From: PGYU01 sp964637845
GTDB lineage: Bacteria > Bacteroidota > Ignavibacteria > Kapaibacteriales > UBA2268
Direction of reading: 5' to 3'
DNA length: 64,000 nucleotides
Assembly (NCBI GenBank): GCA_964637845.1
Contig: CAZWXI010000003.1
Span: 28,716-92,715 of the forward strand
Shown here: one piece after another, positions 53,656 through 61,571 of the stretch
Layout: each line of letters begins with the position of its first letter
Position numbering within the stretch: position 1 is the stretch's first letter
Made by a program: the position numbers and the translations under genes
Notes under the pieces: model-generated
What the model was told of the DNA's origin: nothing
Database searches by the model: none
Seen by the model: the letters and a program-made list of their open reading frames with translations, nothing else

Positions 53656-53687
53656 CAAAAGTACTATGTTTAATATCATCAGACAAA
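53656..53687 (-). promoter_or_regulatory. Promoter of the UPF0316 gene
   Basis: On the minus strand TTTG (53684-53687), a 20-base spacer and TACTTTTG (53656-53663). It excludes the longer reading frame because transcription would start near 53650. Confidence 0.6.
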
Positions 53688-53712
53688 TAATCATAAAATT
53701 TATCCAATATTA

Positions 53713-53741
53713 TTGTATTAAATGATAATGGCATATATTTG
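53713..53741 (+). promoter_or_regulatory. Promoter of nuoF-nadD
   Basis: TTG (53713-53715), an 18-base spacer and TATATTTG (53734-53741), 38 bases before the nuoF ATG. It is divergent to the UPF0316 promoter 26 bases away. Confidence 0.55.
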
Positions 53742-53779
53742 TATATGGTAAATTCCCAAAATGATTAAGATTTTGATTT

Positions 53780-55114
53780 ATGTTGAATGAATACCCAAAA
53801 TTGTTATTACCGAACATTCCGGAACTGCATAGAATAGAAGTTTATACAGCTAATAACGGCTATAAAGCCGCAGCAAAAGCATTCAAAATGACTTCTGACG
53901 AGGTAATCAGCGAAGTTAAAGCTTCCAAGCTTAGAGGCAGAGGTGGAGCTTGTTTCCCGACAGGGCTTAAATGGAGTTTTATGCCAAAATCAAACGACAA
54001 ACCAAAATATTTGGCAGTAAACGGAGATGAATCAGAACCGGGATCTTTTAAAGATCGCCAAATTTTTGAATACAATCCCCACCAGTTGATTGAAGGTATA
54101 TTGATTGCTGGCTATGCAATGAATTTGAAAGCCGCATATGTATATATTAGAGGTGAGTATCATAAGTGGGTTCGATTATTTCAAGCCGCGGTTGATGAAG
54201 CATACCGTAAAGGTTACGTAGGCGAAAGAATGAAAACTACATTCGGTATCGATTATCAAATGGAGATATTTGTCCACAAAGGAGCAGGTGCATACATTTG
54301 TGGTGAGGAAACATCGCTCATGAACTCTTTGGAAGGTGACCGAGGTTATCCGAGGTTTAAACCACCATTTCCCGCTCAAGTCGGTTTATGGAAAATGCCC
54401 ACAACTGTTAACAACGTAGAAACGATAGCCACAATCCCCCCTATTATCAATATGGGCGGCGAGATATATTCAAAAATCGGTGCTGAGGGTCATACAGGCA
54501 CCTTACTTTTTGGCGTAAGTGGTCATGTGAACAAACCCGGAGTTTATGAACTCCCAACTGGTATTCCATTGAAAACACTCATTTACGATATTTGTGGAGG
54601 TGTCCTCGGCAATAAGAAAATCAAGGCAATCATTCCCGGTGGCTCATCTATGCCACCTTTAAGAGGTGATGAAATTGATAATGTGCTGATGGATGAAGAA
54701 TCGCTAAAAAAATACGGTACCCATATTGGTACAGCAGGTGTTATTGTAATGGATGAGGACACTGATATAGTTGATGTTACTTTACGTATTGCTCATTTCT
54801 ATCACCATGAATCTTGTGGTCAATGTACGCCTTGCCGTGAAGGTTGCGGATGGATGGAAAAAGTATTAAAACGCTTAGTGAGTGGTGATGGTACAAGAAA
54901 AGATATTGATTTATTGTTATCAATTTGCGATAATATCGAAGGAAATACAATTTGTGCTCTAGGTGATGCCGCCGCTTGGCCCGTGCGTGGTTTTATCAAG
55001 AAATTTCGTGAAGAATTTGAAAACAAAGTGAATGCCACGCGAACTTTTGTCGCTCCAAATGTTGTCCACGGCAGAAGACCAACAAGCGAAACATTAATCT
55101 TCGAAACCTCATAA
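53780..55114 (+). CDS. nuoF: NADH-quinone oxidoreductase subunit F (NuoF-type)
   Basis: 444 residues. NuoF holds FMN, the NADH site and one [4Fe-4S] cluster. LRGRGGACFPTGLKWSFMP is the FMN-binding start, NGDESEPGSFKDRQ and GAGAYICGEETSL the NADH/FMN region, and SCGQCTPCREGC with a distant Cys the cluster N3. Length is normal and the extra ferredoxin domains of hydrogenase HndC-type proteins are absent. nuoE and nuoG are not next to it, so it may serve complex I encoded elsewhere or another NAD-linked enzyme. nadD follows after three bases. Confidence 0.93.
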   Translation: MLNEYPKLLLPNIPELHRIEVYTANNGYKAAAKAFKMTSDEVISEVKASKLRGRGGACFPTGLKWSFMPKSNDKPKYLAVNGDESEPGSFKDRQIFEYNPHQLIEGILIAGYAMNLKAAYVYIRGEYHKWVRLFQAAVDEAYRKGYVGERMKTTFGIDYQMEIFVHKGAGAYICGEETSLMNSLEGDRGYPRFKPPFPAQVGLWKMPTTVNNVETIATIPPIINMGGEIYSKIGAEGHTGTLLFGVSGHVNKPGVYELPTGIPLKTLIYDICGGVLGNKKIKAIIPGGSSMPPLRGDEIDNVLMDEESLKKYGTHIGTAGVIVMDEDTDIVDVTLRIAHFYHHESCGQCTPCREGCGWMEKVLKRLVSGDGTRKDIDLLLSICDNIEGNTICALGDAAAWPVRGFIKKFREEFENKVNATRTFVAPNVVHGRRPTSETLIFETS

Positions 55115-55117
55115 ATC

Positions 55118-55690
55118 ATGAACATCGGAATTTTCGGCGGAAGTTTCAACCCGATACACATCGGTCACATGATAATTGCCGAAAATTTCTATTCTCAGCT
55201 CGAACTCGATAAAGTATTATTTGTACCAACTTGTATATCGCCCTTTAAAACTATCCAAAATAAAGAAATATCTGATGATATAAGACTTGATATGGTCAAA
55301 AATATCGTTAATAATGACGCAAGATTCGACGTCGATGATTATGAAATTAAAAGCGGTGATATATCATACACCTACAACACGATTTCGTATTTAAAATATA
55401 AGTATCCTGAATCGAAGTTTTTCCTATTAATCGGCAAGGACAATTTAAAAGATATGGATAAATGGCATAATTTTGAAAAGTTACGTGAAATGGTTTCATT
55501 TTGTGTGTCGGGAAGACTTGTTGATTCAATATATGAGCTAACAAAAATTAGTTATGTACAAATTAATTCTCCATTGATCGAAATTTCCTCATCCGACATA
55601 AGGGATAGGATAAAAACAGGGAAAAGTTTTCGGTATATGCTGCTACCGAAAACTTATGAAACAATAATTTCGGAGAATCTTTATAAGTAG
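55118..55690 (+). CDS. nadD: Nicotinate-nucleotide adenylyltransferase
   Basis: 190 residues. NadD adenylates nicotinate mononucleotide in NAD synthesis. The nucleotidyl-transferase motif GIFGGSFNPIHIGHM is at 4-18, and ISSSDIRDRI near the end is the second ATP-binding block. The normal length is 190-215. It is paired with nuoF, an NAD-using protein, three bases downstream. Its 3' part contains a 12-base perfect inverted repeat that may terminate the opposite transcript. Confidence 0.95.
   Translation: MNIGIFGGSFNPIHIGHMIIAENFYSQLELDKVLFVPTCISPFKTIQNKEISDDIRLDMVKNIVNNDARFDVDDYEIKSGDISYTYNTISYLKYKYPESKFFLLIGKDNLKDMDKWHNFEKLREMVSFCVSGRLVDSIYELTKISYVQINSPLIEISSSDIRDRIKTGKSFRYMLLPKTYETIISENLYK
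55624..55655 (-). terminator. Terminator of the pspC/LiaF-like operon embedded in nadD
   Basis: The arms AAGTTTTCGGTA (55624-55635) and TACCGAAAACTT (55644-55655) pair perfectly over an eight-base loop. On the minus strand the stem is followed by a T-rich stretch interrupted by CCC and TG. It lies 37 bases past the LiaF-like stop codon, inside the nadD coding region. On the plus strand no T run follows. Confidence 0.5.
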
Positions 55691-55691
55691 T

Positions 55692-56588
55692 TTAGTACTT
55701 TTTCACATCAAAATTTGATAAAGCTCCATCTATTGTAATGGTGATTTTCTGTTTCCAGTCATCATAATCTTCTGTATAGAACACGCCTTGTTCAGTACTG
55801 ATGAAATCTTTGAATTGAGTTGATGATAGAGTTGTTCTGGTGATTATTTTACATCCTGCGTCTCGTGGGATCCATATTTCGAAATTTGCCGCCCCCGAGT
55901 TTATTTCGATATTTGAATCGGAAAGGTTGCCCAATGTTATATTAAAATCAGATGCCCCTGCATTAATATTAAGATTTTTCAATAAAACATCTTTAAAGTC
56001 TAATTTGACATTCGACGCACCTGTTTTAAGATGTAAGTCCCATACATATACCTGCCCAAGTAAAATTTCCATGGTTTTAGAATCTCCAGACTTTGTATCA
56101 GTGCCACTAAAACTGTAATAGATGGTTGAATCACGAATTTCTTTGTGAACATCTGAAGAAGCATGATAAGATACAATTTTAAATCCCGTGTTGCCAACTG
56201 ATGTAAACTGAAATTGACCAACGCCGCCTGAGAAATCAAGTTCAGCAAATTTGATTGAATCAATAAAGCTATCTTCGTAGCTTTTCAAGAATGACTTGTT
56301 TTTCGTGATATTTATGGTTTTGTCAATATTTATGTCCATAAATTTGTTGCTTATAGATATATATATTGAACCTAACAAAAAAGCCAGCATTATACCTGAG
56401 AGCGTCGCCAAAACAAGTTTGGCAATATTGTTTATTTTTAATAGTGCAACACCCCAAACAATAAGCAAAATTGGCCAGTAAGTAATAACTCCTGAAAACT
56501 CAGGAATGGGAAACCCAAAATTAATAGCGAGGAAAAACAATCCTAAAAAAATCAGGAAAGAACCTATGAATAATGCTCCTGCCTTCAT
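55692..56588 (-). CDS. LiaF-like membrane protein (LiaI/LiaF transmembrane region plus toast-rack domain)
   Basis: 298 residues. Helices at about 5-25, 33-50 and 55-77 with GVITYWPILLIVWGVALL, a LiaI/LiaF-type repeat, then a periplasmic beta-helix-like part where LKTGASNVKLDF, LNINAGASDFNITLG and IEINSGAANFEIWIP repeat, as in toast-rack/DUF2154 adhesin domains. These proteins are part of envelope-stress systems such as Lia and Psp. It overlaps the PspC gene by four bases, supporting a joint stress role. Its target is unknown. Confidence 0.85.
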   Translation of the reverse strand: MKAGALFIGSFLIFLGLFFLAINFGFPIPEFSGVITYWPILLIVWGVALLKINNIAKLVLATLSGIMLAFLLGSIYISISNKFMDINIDKTINITKNKSFLKSYEDSFIDSIKFAELDFSGGVGQFQFTSVGNTGFKIVSYHASSDVHKEIRDSTIYYSFSGTDTKSGDSKTMEILLGQVYVWDLHLKTGASNVKLDFKDVLLKNLNINAGASDFNITLGNLSDSNIEINSGAANFEIWIPRDAGCKIITRTTLSSTQFKDFISTEQGVFYTEDYDDWKQKITITIDGALSNFDVKKY

Positions 56589-57031
56589 AAGAAGTTTCCC
56601 TCACTCCGACGTTTATATGAACCGTAGAGCAATGACGCACCTATAACAATCAATATCAGTGGCCATACATATTTGAATTGAATCCAATCGGTCACTTTAT
56701 CTGTAAAAATTATTACTCCTAAGCCAATAAGAAAGATTCCTGCTATTATCTTTCGGTCGGCTTTCTTTTTGGTGGTATGCAAATCAGCATCTTCACTTAA
56801 ATTATCGTGTTTATCATTATTGAAGTCGTAGTAATATTCTAACTCGTCTGGATTCTCCGGTAAAATTATCCAAAGTAGTATATATACTATTATGCTGACT
56901 CCCCAAGCAAACGCAGTTATTATAAACAGCACTCTCACGATAACAGGGTCAATGTCGAAATAGTCTCCAAGACCACCTGCGACGCCGCCTATCATTTTAC
57001 TTTTTCGTGATTTATATAATCTTTGTGCCAT
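56585..57031 (-). CDS. pspC: PspC domain protein
   Basis: 148 residues. The N-terminal PspC domain is complete: LYKSRKSKMIGGVAGGLGDY with DIDPVIVRVLFI and IVYILLWIILPENP. Two further hydrophobic segments (IIAGIFLIGLGVIIF and YVWPLILIVIGASLLYG) near the end resemble the LiaI-type helices of the next gene. PspC senses membrane stress in Psp systems; PspA/PspB/PspF are absent here. The start follows a promoter with a 58-base leader gap. Confidence 0.88.
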   Translation of the reverse strand: MAQRLYKSRKSKMIGGVAGGLGDYFDIDPVIVRVLFIITAFAWGVSIIVYILLWIILPENPDELEYYYDFNNDKHDNLSEDADLHTTKKKADRKIIAGIFLIGLGVIIFTDKVTDWIQFKYVWPLILIVIGASLLYGSYKRRSEGNFL

Positions 57032-57089
57032 TTGTTACATTAACTAAATCATTAATTAAAACTTTATACACTACACAATACGTTAGCAA

Positions 57090-57118
57090 CAAATATAATG
57101 TTTCGTTTATAACACAAA
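57090..57118 (-). promoter_or_regulatory. Promoter of the pspC/LiaF-like operon
   Basis: On the minus strand TTTG (57115-57118), a 17-base spacer and TATATTTG (57090-57097). It gives a leader of about 50 bases before the pspC ATG. The remainder of this 290-base gap, up to rnfC, is AT-rich; I see no gene and no clear promoter for rnfC in it. Confidence 0.5.
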
Positions 57119-57321
57119 ATACTAATTTGATTTTGAGATATAATGATTTTTAATTAAATTGGAATATGTTACATATTACAAATATTTTAATTAGATATGA
57201 CAAACACTTTGAGACAACAAATTGGGCAAATCGGGGCTTTTAATTTGATGAAAATTCGTTAATTTGTATCTCAGTAATGTGTTAATAAAAATAAGTTTTT
57301 TCAATTTTATCGGTAGGGAAT

Positions 57322-58662
57322 ATGAGCTTCTTTTCAATCAATAAATCATTTAAGGGTGGTGTTCATCCCGATGAACACAAAGATCTTACCGAGCACTTGG
57401 TATTTGAAACAATGCCGATCCCGAATGAAGTAATTATACCTTTAGCACAACATTTGGGCAAACCTTCGAAATTGCTCGTAAAAAAGCGTGACATGGTGAA
57501 ATCAGGTCAGATAATTGCTGAACCCGATGGGTTTATCTCATCTCTGATTCACAGCCCCATTACAGGTAAAGTAAAAGATATTGGTAAAAATGCAAGCGTT
57601 GGAGGCAAACCGTTAGAATCAGTTACTATTGCTGCCGAAGGAAATGATGAAGTCCTTTATCTGGAAGCATTAGACCCGGAAACTGTAAGCTCCGAAACTA
57701 TTATCCAAAGAGTCAAAGATGCAGGTATTGTAGGACAAGGGGGAGCGGCATTTCCGACGTATGTGAAATTAATGCCTCCCAAAGACAAGAATATTGAACG
57801 CCTTATCATAAACGGAGCTGAGTGCGAACCATATTTGACACGTGATTATCGTTACATGGTCGAAAGAACTGAAGCACTAATAATAGGTATTAAACTCATC
57901 ATGCGTGCTTTGGGAGTTAAAAAAGGTATCATTGGTATTGAAGATAATAAACCCGAAGCTATCGCCAAACTTAAGGAAACATTGACTAAGCATCCTGAAA
58001 TCAAACTTGAGGTCCTTAGAACAAAATATCCTCAGGGAGCGGAAAAAATGTTAATCAAAGTTGCAGTGAATCGCGAAGTTCCCCCGGGCAAGTTACCATT
58101 GGATATTGGTGTTGTTATCCAAAACATTCGTACTGCTGTTTCAGTTTATGATGCAGTAGTCAAAGGGGAACCACAGATAACAGCCGCTTTAACCGTTTCA
58201 GGTTTTGGCATAGTAAATCCCAAAAATTTGATTGTTAGAGTCGGTACTACGATACAAGAGGTCTTGGATTTTTGTGGCGGAGTGAACGATGATGCAAAAA
58301 AAGTCATTGTCGGTGGTCCCATGATGGGCGTTGCTCAATACGATTTAAGCGCTCCCGTTCAAAAAGCAACTTCTGGACTATTGGTACTTACTGAACCCGA
58401 AATGCAACATAATCAGGAAACTAACTGCCTAAGGTGTGGCGCTTGCGTTGATGTTTGTGCATTAAATCTTATCCCAAAAGATTTGGCAAGATTATCTAAA
58501 GCAGGTAGATTAGACGAAGCCGAAGCATTAGGAGTTACAGTTTGCATGGAATGCGGGACATGTTCTTATAATTGCCCTGCAAATATTCCGCTTGTTCAAT
58601 GGATTAGATTAGGAAAACAGAGAGTAATTAATATACAAAGAAACAGACAAAAAGTTGGTTGA
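57322..58662 (+). CDS. rnfC: Rnf complex subunit RnfC
   Basis: 446 residues. RnfC is the peripheral NADH-handling subunit of the Rnf ion-pumping ferredoxin:NAD oxidoreductase. KGGVHPDEHKDLT is the diagnostic start. VGQGGAAFPTYVKL and INGAECEPYLTRDYRYM form the flavin/NADH domain. Two [4Fe-4S] motifs close the protein: CLRCGACVDVCALNLIP and CMECGTCSYNCPANIP. AGGGA just before the ATG is a plausible ribosome-binding site. It begins the rnfCDGEA-apbE-rnfB-rseC operon. Confidence 0.97.
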   Translation: MSFFSINKSFKGGVHPDEHKDLTEHLVFETMPIPNEVIIPLAQHLGKPSKLLVKKRDMVKSGQIIAEPDGFISSLIHSPITGKVKDIGKNASVGGKPLESVTIAAEGNDEVLYLEALDPETVSSETIIQRVKDAGIVGQGGAAFPTYVKLMPPKDKNIERLIINGAECEPYLTRDYRYMVERTEALIIGIKLIMRALGVKKGIIGIEDNKPEAIAKLKETLTKHPEIKLEVLRTKYPQGAEKMLIKVAVNREVPPGKLPLDIGVVIQNIRTAVSVYDAVVKGEPQITAALTVSGFGIVNPKNLIVRVGTTIQEVLDFCGGVNDDAKKVIVGGPMMGVAQYDLSAPVQKATSGLLVLTEPEMQHNQETNCLRCGACVDVCALNLIPKDLARLSKAGRLDEAEALGVTVCMECGTCSYNCPANIPLVQWIRLGKQRVINIQRNRQKVG

Positions 58663-58674
58663 TTTTTTTTTTTT
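58663..58674 (+). repeat. Run of 12 T between rnfC and rnfD
   Basis: A homopolymer of 12 T follows the rnfC stop codon directly, without an obvious hairpin before it. The rnfD ATG is 21 bases downstream. Confidence 0.9.
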
Positions 58675-58695
58675 GCAAAAACACAAACAAACAAC

Positions 58696-59661
58696 ATGAC
58701 AGAAGTCAGACAAATAGTAAAGACAAAGTTAGAACTGGCAAGTTCACCACATGTACACACAAAAATGTCAACAGGGCGAGCCATGCAAATGGTAATTTTA
58801 GCCTTGTTACCAAGCACATTATCGGCTGTGATTTATTTCGGATTGCATCAACTACTGATTTTTTTAGTCAGTATAGCTGTTGCAATGGTCACGGAATATG
58901 CAATCAAAAAAATTCGTAAGCAAGCCAATACTTTATATGACGGAAGTGCCTTTCTCACGGGAATGCTTCTGGCATTGATTTTACCACCGAGTTTCAGTTT
59001 AGTCTTTACGGGATTAGGTGCATTTGTTTCGATTGCTTTAGGGAAGGAAATATTCGGCGGAATCGGTTACAATATCTTTAATCCGGCATTAGTAGGCAGG
59101 GCATTCCTGCAAGCCGCATTTCCCGTTCCGATGACAACATGGACTCAAACAAATTTTAATGTTGATGCTGTTACAGCCGCAACGCCCTTAGGTGGATATA
59201 AATTTGACGGAGTAGCCGCAGATTTAAGTCAAATGTTCATCGGCAATACCAGTGGCTCTCTTGGAGAAACTTCAGCTATAGCGATCCTTATTGGAGGTAT
59301 TTTTTTAATAGCTGTTGGCATCGTAAATTGGAGAATCCCTGTATCAATGATATTAACCTTGCTTGTTTTTGGAGGCATTATATGGTTAGCATCTCCTAAA
59401 ATCTACATCAACCCAATTTATCACTTAATAGGCGGCGGATTTTTATTCGGTGCCTTTTTTATGGCAACAGACTGGGTATCATCACCAATAACAGCAAAGG
59501 GAATGTGGATTTTCGGTATTGGTATTTCATTGATAATAATAGTAATAAGAGTTTTCGGTGGAATACCCGAAGGCGTCATGTATGCAATTTTATTCATGAA
59601 TGCTTGGGTACCACTAATTAATAGATATACAAAACCAACTATTTTCGGAGCAAAGAAATGA
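58696..59661 (+). CDS. rnfD: Rnf complex subunit RnfD
   Basis: 321 residues, about ten membrane helices. RnfD carries a covalently bound FMN; the attachment motif is seen in VTAATPLGG near residue 162, with Thr as the probable link. SPHVHTKMSTGRAMQMVIL (near 15-33) and GGIGYNIFNPALVGRAFLQ are family blocks. It is part of the ion-translocating core. Its stop overlaps the rnfG start by four bases. Confidence 0.96.
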   Translation: MTEVRQIVKTKLELASSPHVHTKMSTGRAMQMVILALLPSTLSAVIYFGLHQLLIFLVSIAVAMVTEYAIKKIRKQANTLYDGSAFLTGMLLALILPPSFSLVFTGLGAFVSIALGKEIFGGIGYNIFNPALVGRAFLQAAFPVPMTTWTQTNFNVDAVTAATPLGGYKFDGVAADLSQMFIGNTSGSLGETSAIAILIGGIFLIAVGIVNWRIPVSMILTLLVFGGIIWLASPKIYINPIYHLIGGGFLFGAFFMATDWVSSPITAKGMWIFGIGISLIIIVIRVFGGIPEGVMYAILFMNAWVPLINRYTKPTIFGAKK

Positions 59662-60236
59662 ATACGGCAGTAAAAATGCTAATAACTCTCGCCGCAGTTG
59701 GCGTAATTTCCGGAGCTTCGCTATCGCGAATAAGTAATTGGGCTGAACCCAAAATAGCTGAGCATAGAAAACGCGATACTGAAAAGGCAATATTCATGGT
59801 TCAAAAAGATGCAAAGTCATATCGCAAAGTCGAAGATGCACCATTCGAACTCTATGAAGTATTCGATATGGACACTAATAAAATCGGATACGCTCTTCCC
59901 TATTCCGGAAACGGGTTCCAGGGTAAGGTAAGAATAATGATTGGAGTTGACCTTGAAATTACAAGGATCCTTGCCATTGAAATATTAGAACAGGTTGAAA
60001 CTCCTGGTTTAGGTACAAAAATTACAGAAGAACCTTTTACAAATCAATTTGTAAATTTAAATTGTAATCCCAAAATCGAATCGGTCAAAGGCTCTCCTCC
60101 TTCAAAGGACAACCAAATACAAGCCATAACGGGAGCAACTATTTCGTCGGTTGCAGTTGTAGACATTATGAATAACGGATTAAACGAATTGCGTAAATTC
60201 AAACAATCAGGGGCTTTGACATGGCAAAACAACTAA
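59658..60236 (+). CDS. rnfG: Rnf complex subunit RnfG
   Basis: 192 residues with one N-terminal helix and a periplasmic FMN-binding domain. The flavinylation motif is AITGATISSVAV with the Thr of GAT near residue 160, the target of ApbE encoded in the same operon. GFQGKVRIMIGVD and ETPGLGTKITEEPF are typical RnfG/NqrC blocks. It overlaps rnfE by 16 bases. Confidence 0.96.
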   Translation: MNTAVKMLITLAAVGVISGASLSRISNWAEPKIAEHRKRDTEKAIFMVQKDAKSYRKVEDAPFELYEVFDMDTNKIGYALPYSGNGFQGKVRIMIGVDLEITRILAIEILEQVETPGLGTKITEEPFTNQFVNLNCNPKIESVKGSPPSKDNQIQAITGATISSVAVVDIMNNGLNELRKFKQSGALTWQNN

Positions 60237-60982
60237 GTTTATCCCAAGAATACATGAAAGGTGTATGGGACCAAAATCCCGTACTCAAACAAGCGTTAGG
60301 CCTGTGCCCAGTGTTGGCAGTAACTGTTTCGGCTATAAATGGTATTGCTATGGCATTGGCTACGACATTCGTTTTGGTGTTTTCAAGCATCATAATTTCA
60401 GCAATACGAAAATTAATACCAACTCAAGTACGCATTGCTTCATTCATACTAATTATTGCAACTTTTGTTACAATTGTGGATTTAGTTATGAAGGCACAGT
60501 TCCCCGATTTGAGTAAATCCTTAGGTCCTTATATCCCGCTGATCATCGTGAATTGCTTAATTCTTGGACGTCAAGAAGCTTTTTCTTCAAAAAATCCTCT
60601 TCAAAGAACTTTGATGGATTCACTGGGAATGGGAACGGGATTTCTGATTGTTCTTTTCGTTTTGGGTGGCATAAGAGAAATTTTAGGCGAACGTACTTTG
60701 TTGGGCATTCAAGTTTTACCTGACATATACGAACCTTGGCTTGTAATGATTTTACCCGCAGGAGCATTTATTACTCTCGGTTTCATGCTTGGTTTTTCGA
60801 ATTATTATACTATGAACAAAAAGGAGAAAACTCATAAGGCAATAGTTGAAACCTATCTAAAGAGCAAGTCTGAACGCCTTGCACAGCATAGAGCCGAAGT
60901 CTTGGCTCAAGAAAAGGCGGCAATGGAAGCAAAAGCCAAAGCCAAACAAGATGATAAGTCTGAAGACAAAAACAAATCATAG
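60221..60982 (+). CDS. rnfE: Rnf complex subunit RnfE
   Basis: 253 residues, six membrane helices. MKGVWDQNPVLKQALGLCP is the signature start, including the cysteine that is a ligand of the intramembrane iron centre with its partner RnfA. NCLILGRQEAFSSKNP holds the second such cysteine. The C-terminal 45 residues are a charged Lys/Ala/Glu-rich tail longer than in E. coli RsxE. Its 5' end lies within the last 16 bases of rnfG. Confidence 0.96.
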   Translation: MAKQLSLSQEYMKGVWDQNPVLKQALGLCPVLAVTVSAINGIAMALATTFVLVFSSIIISAIRKLIPTQVRIASFILIIATFVTIVDLVMKAQFPDLSKSLGPYIPLIIVNCLILGRQEAFSSKNPLQRTLMDSLGMGTGFLIVLFVLGGIREILGERTLLGIQVLPDIYEPWLVMILPAGAFITLGFMLGFSNYYTMNKKEKTHKAIVETYLKSKSERLAQHRAEVLAQEKAAMEAKAKAKQDDKSEDKNKS

Positions 60983-60991
60983 GATATAACA

Positions 60992-61570
60992 ATGGAAATA
61001 ATATTAATATTTTTATCTTCGGCAGTTGTTAATAACTTCGTATTAGCATACTTTTTGGGTATTTGCCCATTTGTTGGTGTATCAAGTAAGCTTTCATCAG
61101 CTTTTTCGATGGGAATGGCAACTACCTTTGTTATGACAATTACGGCAATAGTTTCGTGGTTAATATATAATTTAGTCCTAATCCCAAATAGTCTTGAATT
61201 CCTTCAATACGTCTCGTTTATATTGGTAATTGCGTCACTAGTACAGTTCGTAGAAATGTTCGTTAAAAAAATAAGCCAACCATTATATAGGGCACTTGGT
61301 ATATTTTTGCCATTGATAACCACAAATTGCGCCATTTTGGGTCTTGCATTATTCATAGTTCTTAAAGAGTATAATTTCATTGAAAGCATTTTCTATGGAC
61401 TAGGTGCAGGTATTGGTTTTACGATGGCAATTGTAATTATGGCTGGTATTCGTGAGGAACTTGAACTTGCCGACGTACCCAAAGCATTTCGCGGTGCACC
61501 GATAACAATGATTGTAGCAGGTATACTGGCATTGGCGTTCATGGGATTTGCAGGTATGATTTCAGTATAA
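60992..61570 (+). CDS. rnfA: Rnf complex subunit RnfA
   Basis: 192 residues, six membrane helices, inverted-topology partner of RnfE. NNFVLAYFLGICPFVGVS (14-31) and TTNCAILGLALF hold the two cysteines that share the intramembrane iron centre with RnfE. FGLGAGIGF-type glycine motifs (FYGLGAGIGFTMAIVIMAG) precede the C-terminal REELELADVP. It begins nine bases after rnfE. Confidence 0.97.
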   Translation: MEIILIFLSSAVVNNFVLAYFLGICPFVGVSSKLSSAFSMGMATTFVMTITAIVSWLIYNLVLIPNSLEFLQYVSFILVIASLVQFVEMFVKKISQPLYRALGIFLPLITTNCAILGLALFIVLKEYNFIESIFYGLGAGIGFTMAIVIMAGIREELELADVPKAFRGAPITMIVAGILALAFMGFAGMISV

Positions 61571-61571
61571 T

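Noticed and set aside
53630..53734. Longer N-terminus of the UPF0316 protein
   Set aside because: The extra residues fall across the promoter and are not part of the family.
57119..57321. Possible small gene or RNA before rnfC
   Set aside because: No open frame with a start context and no stable stem was seen; it appears to be ordinary leader DNA.
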